A stretch of 64,000 bases of DNA. Origin: Blautia parvula (lineage in GTDB: Bacteria; Bacillota; Clostridia; Lachnospirales; Lachnospiraceae). Location of the stretch: the NCBI RefSeq assembly GCF_020215665.1, contig NZ_CP084061.1:3642501-3706500 (forward strand). The letters run 5' to 3'. A program made the translations under genes and the position numbers. Below are positions 45,551 through 53,089 of the stretch, piece after piece. How positions within the stretch are numbered: the stretch's first letter is position 1; each line of letters opens with the position of its first letter. The notes under the pieces were generated by a model, which was not told where the DNA came from, did not search any database, and was given only the letters and a program-made list of their open reading frames with translations.

Positions 45551-46831
45551 ATGAGTATACATGTTGTTTCCCAAGGCGAAACTATTGCCGACATCGCCGC
45601 AGAATACGGCGTATCCCCAAACCGTCTATCCTTTGACAACCAGTTAAGCGAGCAGGACCATCTGGTGGCAGGCCAGGCTCTGCTTGTACTTCAGCCTGAT
45701 GTGATCCACGAGACCGCCCGGGGAGAAACCATTCCCTCTATTGCAGCCCGGTATGGTGTCCATCCCCTGCAGATTGTGCGGAACAACCCCTTCCTCACCA
45801 GCCAGCCTTTTCTCAGACAAGGACAATATCTGGTCATCCTTTACCGGGGACAGTCTGACAGACCTCTGACGGCTGACGGATATGCTTATCCTTTTATCAA
45901 TAAGAGGCTTCTGGGGGAGACGCTGCCCTACCTGGGATATCTGTCGATTTTCTCCTACGGTTTTACTGAATCCGGGGAACTGATCCCCATTGATGATGAG
46001 CCTCTTCTTGAGGCTGCAAGGGTATACGGAACAAAAAGTGTATTTGTGCTGACGCCTTTTTCGGAGGCAGGGACTTTTAACAGCAATCTTGTCACGGTCG
46101 CTGCTCAGAATATGGAGGTTCAGGAAAATCTTATAGATAATATACAGAGAACCGTACAGAGTAAGGGATATTCAGAAGTAGATGTGGATTTTGAATATAT
46201 AAGGGCAGAGGACCGCCTTGCCCATGTGGAATTTGTCCGCAGACTGACACAGAGAATGAACGCCATCGGCATTACCGTCTCCGTGGCCCTGGCCCCGAAA
46301 GTATCCGCAGATCAGCCGGGACTGCTATATGAAGGAGTGGATTACAGGCTTCTGGGGGAAGCTGCCAACTCGGTACTGCTTATGACGTATGAATGGGGAT
46401 ACACCTACGGGCCGCCTATGGCCGTAGCTCCTATTCCATCTGTGAGACGTGTCCTTGAATACGCGGTGACAGAGATCCCTCCGGAGAAGATATCCATGGG
46501 CATACCAAATTACGGATATGACTGGCCTCTGCCCTTTGTCCGGGGCGAGACAGCCGCCGTGAGCATTGGCAACCAGGAAGCCGTGGCTATTGCTGCCGCC
46601 AACAACACGGTCATACAGTACGACGAAGTCTCGCAGGCACCGTTTTTTGAATATGAGGCCCAGGGCATATCCCATATTGTATGGTTCGAGGACGCGCGCA
46701 GCATCCTCGCCAAATTCCAACTGGTAAAGGAGTTCGGATTTCCCAGAGTGGATTACTGGCAGCTCATGCGGCCGTTCCGTCAAAACTGGCTGCTTCTCTG
46801 CACGGAATTCTCGCTGTCAAACCCGGCTTAA
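45551..46831 (+). CDS. LysM-GH18 N-acetylglucosaminidase (SleL/YaaH spore-cortex type)
   Basis: 426 residues, no signal peptide. Two LysM domains (about 2-48 and 50-96, each with a G-E-T-I-x-x-I-A core) bind glycan. A GH18 barrel follows, with the catalytic D-x-x-D-x-D-x-E site visible as V-D-V-D-F-E near residue 217, and S-I-F-S-Y-G-F-T near 135. The layout is that of Bacillus SleL/YaaH, coat-associated enzymes that cleave spore cortex during germination. It suggests a spore-former. Its 3' end overlaps a small minus-strand gene by 15 bp. AAAAGG stands 8 bases before the ATG. Confidence 0.9.
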   Translation: MSIHVVSQGETIADIAAEYGVSPNRLSFDNQLSEQDHLVAGQALLVLQPDVIHETARGETIPSIAARYGVHPLQIVRNNPFLTSQPFLRQGQYLVILYRGQSDRPLTADGYAYPFINKRLLGETLPYLGYLSIFSYGFTESGELIPIDDEPLLEAARVYGTKSVFVLTPFSEAGTFNSNLVTVAAQNMEVQENLIDNIQRTVQSKGYSEVDVDFEYIRAEDRLAHVEFVRRLTQRMNAIGITVSVALAPKVSADQPGLLYEGVDYRLLGEAANSVLLMTYEWGYTYGPPMAVAPIPSVRRVLEYAVTEIPPEKISMGIPNYGYDWPLPFVRGETAAVSIGNQEAVAIAAANNTVIQYDEVSQAPFFEYEAQGISHIVWFEDARSILAKFQLVKEFGFPRVDYWQLMRPFRQNWLLLCTEFSLSNPA

Positions 46832-47056
46832 ACAATTGCAGAGATACCGGCGGGCCGCCCGGGCAGATTGGAAGTACGGTGTTTTTCCCCCCAGAATATA
46901 TCCGGCAGCCTCCTCCCACTCTTTCAGTGAGTATTCTTCTGAAGATATTCCGCATACGGCATCATAGATCTTCCCCCTGCTGATATAGCCGTGCAGATCC
47001 GACAGCATTGCTGTTCCGCTTTCCCTTGCCAGTCTGTCCAGTAAATTCTCCTTCAC
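46817..47056 (-). CDS. Small protein of unknown function next to the invertible segment
   Basis: 79 residues from a GTG at 47056, chosen because GAGGAGG lies 7-8 bases before it. I do not recognise the family. The protein is charged and helical (L-L-D-R-L-A-R-E-S-G-T-A-M-L-S-D-L) with two Cys, no membrane segment and no signal. The gene converges on and overlaps the GH18 gene by 15 bp. Its start is 28 bp from the left inverted repeat of the candidate switch, so it is the natural target if the promoter inside is flipped. Confidence 0.65.
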   Translation of the reverse strand: MKENLLDRLARESGTAMLSDLHGYISRGKIYDAVCGISSEEYSLKEWEEAAGYILGGKTPYFQSARAARRYLCNCLSRV

Positions 47057-47084
47057 GCCCCGCACCTCCTCTGTCTTTCTTCAT

Positions 47085-47114
47085 AAAAACCACATAATGG
47101 TGGTTATGTGGTCA
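47085..47114. repeat. Left 30-bp inverted repeat of the candidate invertible segment
   Basis: Perfect reverse complement of 47318-47347. Each copy is itself a dyad (ACCACATAA...TTATGTGGT) typical of tyrosine-recombinase crossover sites; as RNA reading outward it also forms a hairpin followed by T residues. Confidence 0.85.
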
Positions 47115-47164
47115 CAAATCTGAAATCCAGACTTCTGTGCCTCCCGCTAAAGATAACAATCATG

Positions 47165-47232
47165 AAAAAAGACACAGGAAATAAACCGGCGCTGTCGCAG
47201 AGATGCCTCCGGTTTATTCGCTGTGTCTTTTC
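47165..47232. terminator. Bidirectional terminator inside the candidate switch
   Basis: Long stem: GACACAG-GA-AATAAACCGG pairs with CCGGTTTATT-CG-CTGTGTC (47171-47227). Six A precede it and four T follow, so it works in both directions. It insulates one side of the segment from the promoter on the other. Confidence 0.8.
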
Positions 47233-47254
47233 TCATCTTACCCTGTATAAAATG

Positions 47255-47283
47255 TTGTATTTTAAACGGAAGCATGATAAAAT
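47255..47283 (+). promoter_or_regulatory. Promoter inside the candidate invertible segment
   Basis: -35 TTGTAT (47255-47260), 17-base spacer, -10 TAAAAT (47278-47283), pointing right in this assembly. Confidence 0.55.
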
Positions 47284-47317
47284 TGCTATGTATTCAAGTT
47301 GAAATCATAAGTTCATT

Positions 47318-47347
47318 TGACCACATAACCACCATTATGTGGTTTTT
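47318..47347. repeat. Right 30-bp inverted repeat of the candidate invertible segment
   Basis: Perfect reverse complement of 47085-47114. Its outer edge reaches the stop codon of the recombinase gene. Confidence 0.85.
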
Positions 47348-48219
47348 TATATTCTAAGAACTACAAGCCCCATTCTTTCTACTTGTTTTGCATGTTCCAA
47401 TCCGCTTTCCATTGTATAAATGCGGGTAGTTGTCACGTTAGAATGTCCCAGAAGATCCGCAAGCCTGGACAGATCCTTTTCCATATGATAATAGGTTCTC
47501 GCAAACAGGTGCCGCAGATTATGAGGAAACACCTTCTCCGGTTCCACGCCGGCACTGCAACACAGGTTTTTCATATCTCTCCAGATATTGGAGCGGTCAA
47601 GAGGTTTTCTGTTTTTTGTGCGAAACACAACGCCTTCTTTGATTCCATGCTCCCGGCAGTATTCCTGCAGAGCGCGGCTTAATGCACCGGGCAGAAAAAC
47701 CGTACGTTTCTTTCCTTTGCAGTCCACCACAGTCCGCCCGGTCCTGGCTGTTTCCAGCGTGATAAACTGCAGCTCCGAAACACGGATGCCCGTGGCACAG
47801 ATTGTCTGCAGAATAAGGGCAAGACGGCAGTTCTGCTTTTCCTCGGCTGCTTTTACCAGACGGATGTACTCCTCCTTTGACAGCTCTTTCTCCGGTTTCG
47901 TAAATATCTCCCTCTGTATTTTCAGCGGTTTTACTCTGTACTGGGGATAACCGGCCCATTCCAGGAACCCATTCACTGCCGCCAGCATGGAATTTACACT
48001 GGCAGGAAGATACGTCTGTGTCAGCTTTTCTTTCCAGCACACCAGGCTCTCCTTTGTCACCGCTTCCCCCTGAAGAAAAATAAAGTAGGATTTCAGGTCA
48101 CGCATATACTTTGTGATGGTATTTCTGCTTCTCTCTTCTTCCACCAGATAATTCTCATAGTCCCTCACAAGACCTGTTTTATCCAGCCTCAACATACCCG
48201 GTACATTTCCATACTCCAT
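47347..48219 (-). CDS. Tyrosine recombinase/integrase (Xer-like), likely DNA invertase
   Basis: 290 residues. A SAM-like N-terminal DNA-binding domain (about 15-100) precedes the catalytic domain. The active-site set is visible: Arg in A-T-G-I-R-V-S-E-L near residue 145, Lys in the following beta hairpin, H-N-L-R-H near 235, L-G-H near 260 and the Tyr nucleophile in T-R-I-Y-T near 270. This size and type is common among stand-alone recombinases that flip adjacent promoters in gut Firmicutes, and its stop codon touches a 30-bp inverted repeat. A role in chromosome dimer resolution is less likely because XerC/D partners normally work on dif. Activity on these repeats is inferred. Confidence 0.88.
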   Translation of the reverse strand: MEYGNVPGMLRLDKTGLVRDYENYLVEEERSRNTITKYMRDLKSYFIFLQGEAVTKESLVCWKEKLTQTYLPASVNSMLAAVNGFLEWAGYPQYRVKPLKIQREIFTKPEKELSKEEYIRLVKAAEEKQNCRLALILQTICATGIRVSELQFITLETARTGRTVVDCKGKKRTVFLPGALSRALQEYCREHGIKEGVVFRTKNRKPLDRSNIWRDMKNLCCSAGVEPEKVFPHNLRHLFARTYYHMEKDLSRLADLLGHSNVTTTRIYTMESGLEHAKQVERMGLVVLRI

Positions 48220-48420
48220 GATTTACCAACCTTTCTGTCACATTCCAAACCTTGCGTCAATATCTGTCACCTGTTATTGTACCGAACATCTGGAATATAT
48301 ATACATTTAATTTTTCTCCAAATGGCGCACGAATTCGATATTTGTTGTTGAAATGGTAAACGCAGCGAGATGATTACATGGTATAATAATAGTGGAAATT
48401 TATGTCTGGAGGTGTAGCAC

Positions 48421-49137
48421 TTGAAAATTGCAATTGTAGATGACCAAAAAAAGGACCGGGAGGAGTTAACGGAAACTCTGATTCCCTATTTACATACATT
48501 AGATTTTGAAACAGAATTGTGCGAATACGAAAGTGCCGAAGCGTTCCTGGCAGATTTTGAGAAGGACGAATTTGACATATGTTTTATGGACATTTACCTG
48601 AAGGGAATGGATGGAATGACTGCAGCCAGATTCATCGCCCGCAAAGATCCTAACTGTTTTATCATTTTCCTCACAACCAGTCCTGACTACATGGCTGAAG
48701 GATATGATGTGAGGGCATGGAGATATATTGTAAAACCCCTGCACAAGGATGCCGTCAGAAAAATACTGGAACCATGCATAGAACAAGTTGTGCTTTCCCG
48801 GCGCTACCTTCACGTAAAATCAGACAGGCAGGAGCTGGACATTCCCTATTCCAAAATTTATTATATTATCACTTCATGCAGAAACACGATCATTCATCTG
48901 AATGATATTCAGATCACAGTCTCATCCAGAACCTCATTTTCCGAGCTCACGGAGCCGCTGCTGAAAGACTACCGTTTCTTTTGCTGCAACAGGGGGATTC
49001 TGGTCAATCTTTCAAAAATAAAAAGTATGGACAAAGATACCCTCATCCTTATGAACGGAGAGCAGATACCTGTGAGCAGAAACAAAATCAGAGATACAAA
49101 ATCCGCATATCTCCAGGTAGCCTTTGAACATATATAG
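48421..49137 (+). CDS. LytTR-family response regulator
   Basis: 238 residues starting at a TTG behind GGAGG. Residues 1-120 form a receiver with I-V-D-D acidic pocket, phospho-acceptor Asp in C-F-M-D-I near residue 58, T-T near 84 and K-P near 104. Residues about 140-238 form a LytTR DNA-binding domain, with F-F-C-C-N-R-G-I-L-V-N-L as the recognition core. It is the first gene of an operon with a surface protein and a GHKL kinase. An extended -10 (TGGTATAAT, -10 at 48382) precedes it. The direct repeats at 45431-45464 are a plausible target. Confidence 0.92.
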   Translation: MKIAIVDDQKKDREELTETLIPYLHTLDFETELCEYESAEAFLADFEKDEFDICFMDIYLKGMDGMTAARFIARKDPNCFIIFLTTSPDYMAEGYDVRAWRYIVKPLHKDAVRKILEPCIEQVVLSRRYLHVKSDRQELDIPYSKIYYIITSCRNTIIHLNDIQITVSSRTSFSELTEPLLKDYRFFCCNRGILVNLSKIKSMDKDTLILMNGEQIPVSRNKIRDTKSAYLQVAFEHI

Positions 49138-49146
49138 GAGATACCT

Positions 49147-51156
49147 ATGAAAAAAAAATATTTCTCTCTTCTCGCATATATTTTGTTTCTGACCGTCGTT
49201 TTCATTAACCCGGTACAGGCTGAACCCGCTGATATTGTACTGTATTCTTTTGACCCTCAGGACGATTATGACTGCTTCATGGAATATTCCTGCTATGCAG
49301 GCGAAGATATGTCCTACATAACGGAAGAACTCTCAAATCTCAAAGTAAATGCCTGTACAAAAAATCCATTCTCTGCTTCTCCGGATACTGTATATTATCT
49401 GCAGGCAGACTGGTCTATAGAAGGACAGGCACAGACAGACACAGAATATGATAATATCCACTTTACACTAAGCAGCACACCCGGCAGGTATGAAATAACA
49501 GGGAAAGTTATCATTCCCCGTGGTTTCCGGCTTGCGGAAGACTTACAGCCGCCCACGGTCCGGGTTTACATCAACGTTCTGGCTGAAGAGGAAAAGAAGG
49601 AGATCACCAATCTGAACATATCATCCAACCTCACCGAGATACTGCATCCGGAAATTGTATATAAGGATAACGAAAATTATATGGATGATCTCTCTTCTTC
49701 GTTTTACAGTGATTGGATTGGCACTACATCTGATTTATCGCAGTTTGCCCTTCTGGATATAAACTGGGATTTCAGTTCAGTGGATATCAGCCATGAAGGA
49801 ACTTACGAAGCCCGTCTGACCTTATCCATCAATGAGGAATTTGAAAACAGGTTTTATATCGCGGACGAAAATGCCTGCTATACCAAGACTATATATGTAT
49901 CTGATGCAGAAAGCTGGAATTTTTATGTTACCATAATCAGTCCTGAATTTTTTTCCGCCGAACTTTCCAGAACCCCGGCTGTATGGTATGACCTGGAAGT
50001 CTACTGCCTCCAAAGCGAGAAACCGCTTGATAAAAACGCTGTCCGTTACAGTGAGTTTTCACTCTGTGACACCCCCGAATTTATAAGGTTAACTCCGGGC
50101 TATATCTCTTTTAAACGCAGCCAGCTTGATCTGAATACATATTATTATTTTTTCTTTAAGGCAGAAGGGGAATACAGCAATGTTATATGCATTCTGGATA
50201 ACGGAACGAATCAGGTATTCTCTACTATGGAAGGCAACCGGGACGGCGGCGACTCTGCAGAGAGGCCGGATACCCCTGAAATTAATCAGCCTGTGCCTGA
50301 CCCACCCGATACAGAGAATCTCCCTCAGTCACAGCCGGATACGGACATTCCCCCTCAGTCACAGCCGGATACGGACGGCACTCCTCAGCCACAGCCGGAT
50401 ACAGACACTCCTCCTCAGCCACAGCCGGATACGGGCACTCCTCCACAGCCGGATACGGACATTCCCATTCCGGACAGGCAGACAGATGCCAGCGGCAGTG
50501 AGGATGGAACAGAACCGGATGATTCCTCATCAAATGGCAGCAAAGTTCAGCCGGTCAAAGACAAAACAGCCCCTGCAGACAGAATGGCCGAATCGAAGAG
50601 ACCCCAACAAAACACAAGCTCTGACTCCCCTTCAGAAAAGGCGGGAAAAGGTATAACCGGGATCTCAGGGACAAGATTGTCCTATCTGTATCAGGAATAC
50701 GGGGATTACATTCCATTTTCAGCCCAAAATATAACAGTAAAAATCCCTTCCTCATATTTAAAGGGATTAGATATGAAGAACTCTGATATCCTTACCGTAG
50801 ACATTCAAAAATCGGATGACCTGTCCTTCCGACTGCGTATACTGGTAAACAGCAGGGAAGTATTTCCCCATACCGACATGAAGGTTACCGTACGGATCGG
50901 CAGCAGTCAGATGCCTGATACCCTGTTTTTTGAGGGAAAAGAAACCGATATTGAGATAACGGAAGTAAACGGTTACGCATCTTTTGAAATACAGACCTCC
51001 GGTTTCTACGAGTTAAAATATCAGGACGATTCCTCATTAAAGTGTCCTAAAAAAAGAAAGGCAGTTCCCGCCGTCATACTGCTGGTATCCGCCATAGTTA
51101 TACTATCCGTTTATTTTCTGCATTCCAAAAGAAAGCAGGTGAAAAACAGAATATGA
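49147..51156 (+). CDS. Unrecognised membrane-anchored surface protein with Pro/Gln/Asp repeats
   Basis: 669 residues; I do not recognise the family. A signal peptide (1-25, ending V-Q-A) leads to about 350 residues of predicted beta-rich domain. Then comes a tandem repeat of the type P-Q-P-Q-P-D-T-D-x-P (about 385-443), a charged linker, a second small folded domain (about 500-620), and a single membrane helix near 640-660 with a K-R-K tail. The gene lies 9 bp after the response regulator and overlaps the kinase gene by 4 bases (ATGA). This suggests it works with the two-component system, as a co-sensor, receptor or regulated wall-spanning stalk. Confidence 0.75.
   Translation: MKKKYFSLLAYILFLTVVFINPVQAEPADIVLYSFDPQDDYDCFMEYSCYAGEDMSYITEELSNLKVNACTKNPFSASPDTVYYLQADWSIEGQAQTDTEYDNIHFTLSSTPGRYEITGKVIIPRGFRLAEDLQPPTVRVYINVLAEEEKKEITNLNISSNLTEILHPEIVYKDNENYMDDLSSSFYSDWIGTTSDLSQFALLDINWDFSSVDISHEGTYEARLTLSINEEFENRFYIADENACYTKTIYVSDAESWNFYVTIISPEFFSAELSRTPAVWYDLEVYCLQSEKPLDKNAVRYSEFSLCDTPEFIRLTPGYISFKRSQLDLNTYYYFFFKAEGEYSNVICILDNGTNQVFSTMEGNRDGGDSAERPDTPEINQPVPDPPDTENLPQSQPDTDIPPQSQPDTDGTPQPQPDTDTPPQPQPDTGTPPQPDTDIPIPDRQTDASGSEDGTEPDDSSSNGSKVQPVKDKTAPADRMAESKRPQQNTSSDSPSEKAGKGITGISGTRLSYLYQEYGDYIPFSAQNITVKIPSSYLKGLDMKNSDILTVDIQKSDDLSFRLRILVNSREVFPHTDMKVTVRIGSSQMPDTLFFEGKETDIEITEVNGYASFEIQTSGFYELKYQDDSSLKCPKKRKAVPAVILLVSAIVILSVYFLHSKRKQVKNRI
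50300..50475 (+). repeat. Tandem repeats coding the P-Q-P-D-T-D stalk
   Basis: About five imperfect 30-bp units with a CAGCCGGATACGGACA core. They encode the Pro-rich stalk of the surface protein. Unit number may vary between strains. Confidence 0.75.
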
Positions 51157-53048
51157 AGCTGCGCAAAAATCTAATACGTACTATTTCAGCCTTTTCCCTC
51201 AGTGTCATTTGTTTCTTTCTGTTCCTTTTCTTTCTCTATGAAAAGGACAATAAATATACAGACAGTTGTCTGCAGCCAATCAGCGGCATACTCTGTCCAG
51301 ATGAGGAATCCCTGGAAAAAGACATCTTTTATCTCACAAATCAGTGGCAGTTTTATCCTGACGCGAGCCTGACACCCCGGGACTTTAAGCAGGGATTGCC
51401 TGATATGCCGATGGAATTTATCACAATAGGAAAATACAATGATTTTTCTCTGGGAGACAGGGACAGGTCACCATACGGGAGGGCCACATACCGGATGTCA
51501 GTGGAGCTTCCTCAGAAAAGCAGGGTATACTCCCTGTATCTGCCGGAAATCTTTTCCTCCTATCGGCTGTATGTCAACGGTACATTGCTTACTTCCATGG
51601 GAAACCCGGATTCAAAAGACAGAAAAACAGGAATACAATCCGTCTCCTTTTCTGCCCGGGGTTCTGTTGAAATACTGATTCAGGCTGCCAATTTCAGCCA
51701 CTACTACAGCGGTATGACATACCCGCCCATTTTCGGACTGGAAAAGAATATATGGCGATATCAGTATACCCGGCTGTTCCTGCACAACGTAGTTATAATT
51801 CTTGTCTTTCTGCTGTGCCTGTTTTCTGCATATTTCTTCCTGAAACTGCGGGACAAGAGAGCAGGGACTTTCTCTCTGATGGCTCTGTTGGTGACCGTTT
51901 ACATTTCCTACCCGGTCTTCTATACATTTTTCAGCCCGGGCAATACTGTGTGGTACGGGCTGGAGCTGTTCACTACATATGCCATATATTTTTTATATGT
52001 CTATCTGCAGAATACTTTTTTAAACTGCCAGGCAAGGGGATATCGGATTTTCTCTGTGTTTCTGCTGCTGTTCAGCGCAACAGCCTTTCTATACGGCACA
52101 TTTGGAAGCGCATTGCCTGCCGTACATGCTGCTTTCCCCTATGCTGTAACTGCTGTAAAGATTCTTGTATCTCTCTATCTGGCAGCTAATGTAGTGTATG
52201 CCGCAGTCTGCGGGGAGAATTTCTCTTTCTTTGTCCCTGCCCTGACCGGAATCGTATGCGTCTCCCTCTGGGCTGACCGCATTTTCCCTCTGTATGAGCC
52301 AAAATACGGAGGATTCTTTCCGGAATACTGCAGTCTGGCTGCTGTCACAGCCGGCGCCTTTTTCCTGTGGTCACAGCTCGCAGACGCTTACAGGCTGAAT
52401 CATTTTTACGAAGAAGAAAGAAAGCGCCTGTCAACACAGGTGGCAGTGCAGAAGGCACACTACGGTGAACTGACCGAAAAGATAGAGGAATCTGCCAGGC
52501 AGAGACATGATATGCGCCACCATATGCTCACTCTGTATCAGTTTCTGGAAAAAGGCGAGGCGGAACAGGCCATGCATTATCTGGCAGGCTGCGATATCAA
52601 CCAGGCAGCAGCAAACAGGGTAACCTACTGCAAAAATCCCATTGCCGATGCTCTGCTGCAGTATTATAAAAACATGTGCAGCCAAAATCACATTGCCTTT
52701 CTGGTCACCCTGGAAATGCCCCAGGACCTTCCCATTGAGGATATTGATATCTCAATTCTCTTTGGCAACCTTCTGGAAAACGCCTACGAATCCTGCCAGG
52801 AGTACCAGGGCGAACATCCGTTTATAAAAATAAGGGGAAAATACGGGGAGAACGGATTCCTTGTACGTTTTGAAAATACATTTTCTAATCCGCTAAAGGA
52901 AACGAATGGAAAGTTTTATTCAACAAAACATAACGGACCGGGAATCGGAACAGAATCGGTAAAGAAAGTAGTACAGCAGTACCAGGGGACTGTGGAGTTT
53001 GCCAGGGAGGGGCATGTCTTTCAGGTCTCCATCATACTGCCCATTTAA
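51153..53048 (+). CDS. Membrane sensor histidine kinase (7TMR-DISM-like sensor, GHKL/AgrC-type kinase)
   Basis: 631 residues. One N-terminal helix is followed by an extracellular jelly-roll-like domain (about 60-205; R-A-T-Y-R-M-S-V-E-L and Y-R-L-Y-V-N-G motifs resemble the 7TMR-DISM sensor module). Seven or eight membrane helices follow (about 210-420), then a coiled linker. The H box R-H-D-M-R-H-H lies near residue 451, the N box L-L-E-N-A-Y-E-S near 540, and the G box G-P-G-I-G-T near 595. It phosphorylates the LytTR regulator encoded two genes upstream. The jelly-roll sensor hints at a carbohydrate ligand; this is inferred from related domains. Confidence 0.87.
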   Translation: MKLRKNLIRTISAFSLSVICFFLFLFFLYEKDNKYTDSCLQPISGILCPDEESLEKDIFYLTNQWQFYPDASLTPRDFKQGLPDMPMEFITIGKYNDFSLGDRDRSPYGRATYRMSVELPQKSRVYSLYLPEIFSSYRLYVNGTLLTSMGNPDSKDRKTGIQSVSFSARGSVEILIQAANFSHYYSGMTYPPIFGLEKNIWRYQYTRLFLHNVVIILVFLLCLFSAYFFLKLRDKRAGTFSLMALLVTVYISYPVFYTFFSPGNTVWYGLELFTTYAIYFLYVYLQNTFLNCQARGYRIFSVFLLLFSATAFLYGTFGSALPAVHAAFPYAVTAVKILVSLYLAANVVYAAVCGENFSFFVPALTGIVCVSLWADRIFPLYEPKYGGFFPEYCSLAAVTAGAFFLWSQLADAYRLNHFYEEERKRLSTQVAVQKAHYGELTEKIEESARQRHDMRHHMLTLYQFLEKGEAEQAMHYLAGCDINQAAANRVTYCKNPIADALLQYYKNMCSQNHIAFLVTLEMPQDLPIEDIDISILFGNLLENAYESCQEYQGEHPFIKIRGKYGENGFLVRFENTFSNPLKETNGKFYSTKHNGPGIGTESVKKVVQQYQGTVEFAREGHVFQVSIILPI

Positions 53049-53084
53049 AAAAAGCAGACGGCCATTATTTCACAGGCCGCCTGC
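53047..53084. terminator. Terminator between convergent kinase and GH31 genes
   Basis: GCAG-A-CGGCC pairs with GGCCG-C-CTGC around an AT-rich loop (53054-53084). A seven-T run follows on the minus strand, so it mainly serves the GH31 operon; it lies right after the kinase stop codon. Confidence 0.8.
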
Positions 53085-53089
53085 TTCAG

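Larger units (their letters stand above)
47115..47317. mobile_element. Candidate 203-bp invertible promoter segment (inverton)
   Basis: The segment is bounded by 30-bp perfect inverted repeats and abuts a tyrosine recombinase gene. It contains a strong bidirectional terminator (47165-47232) and one outward promoter (47255-47283). In the present orientation the promoter fires rightward, antisense to the recombinase gene. After inversion it would fire leftward into the 79-residue gene at 46817-47056. No coding sequence is inside. Confidence 0.65.
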
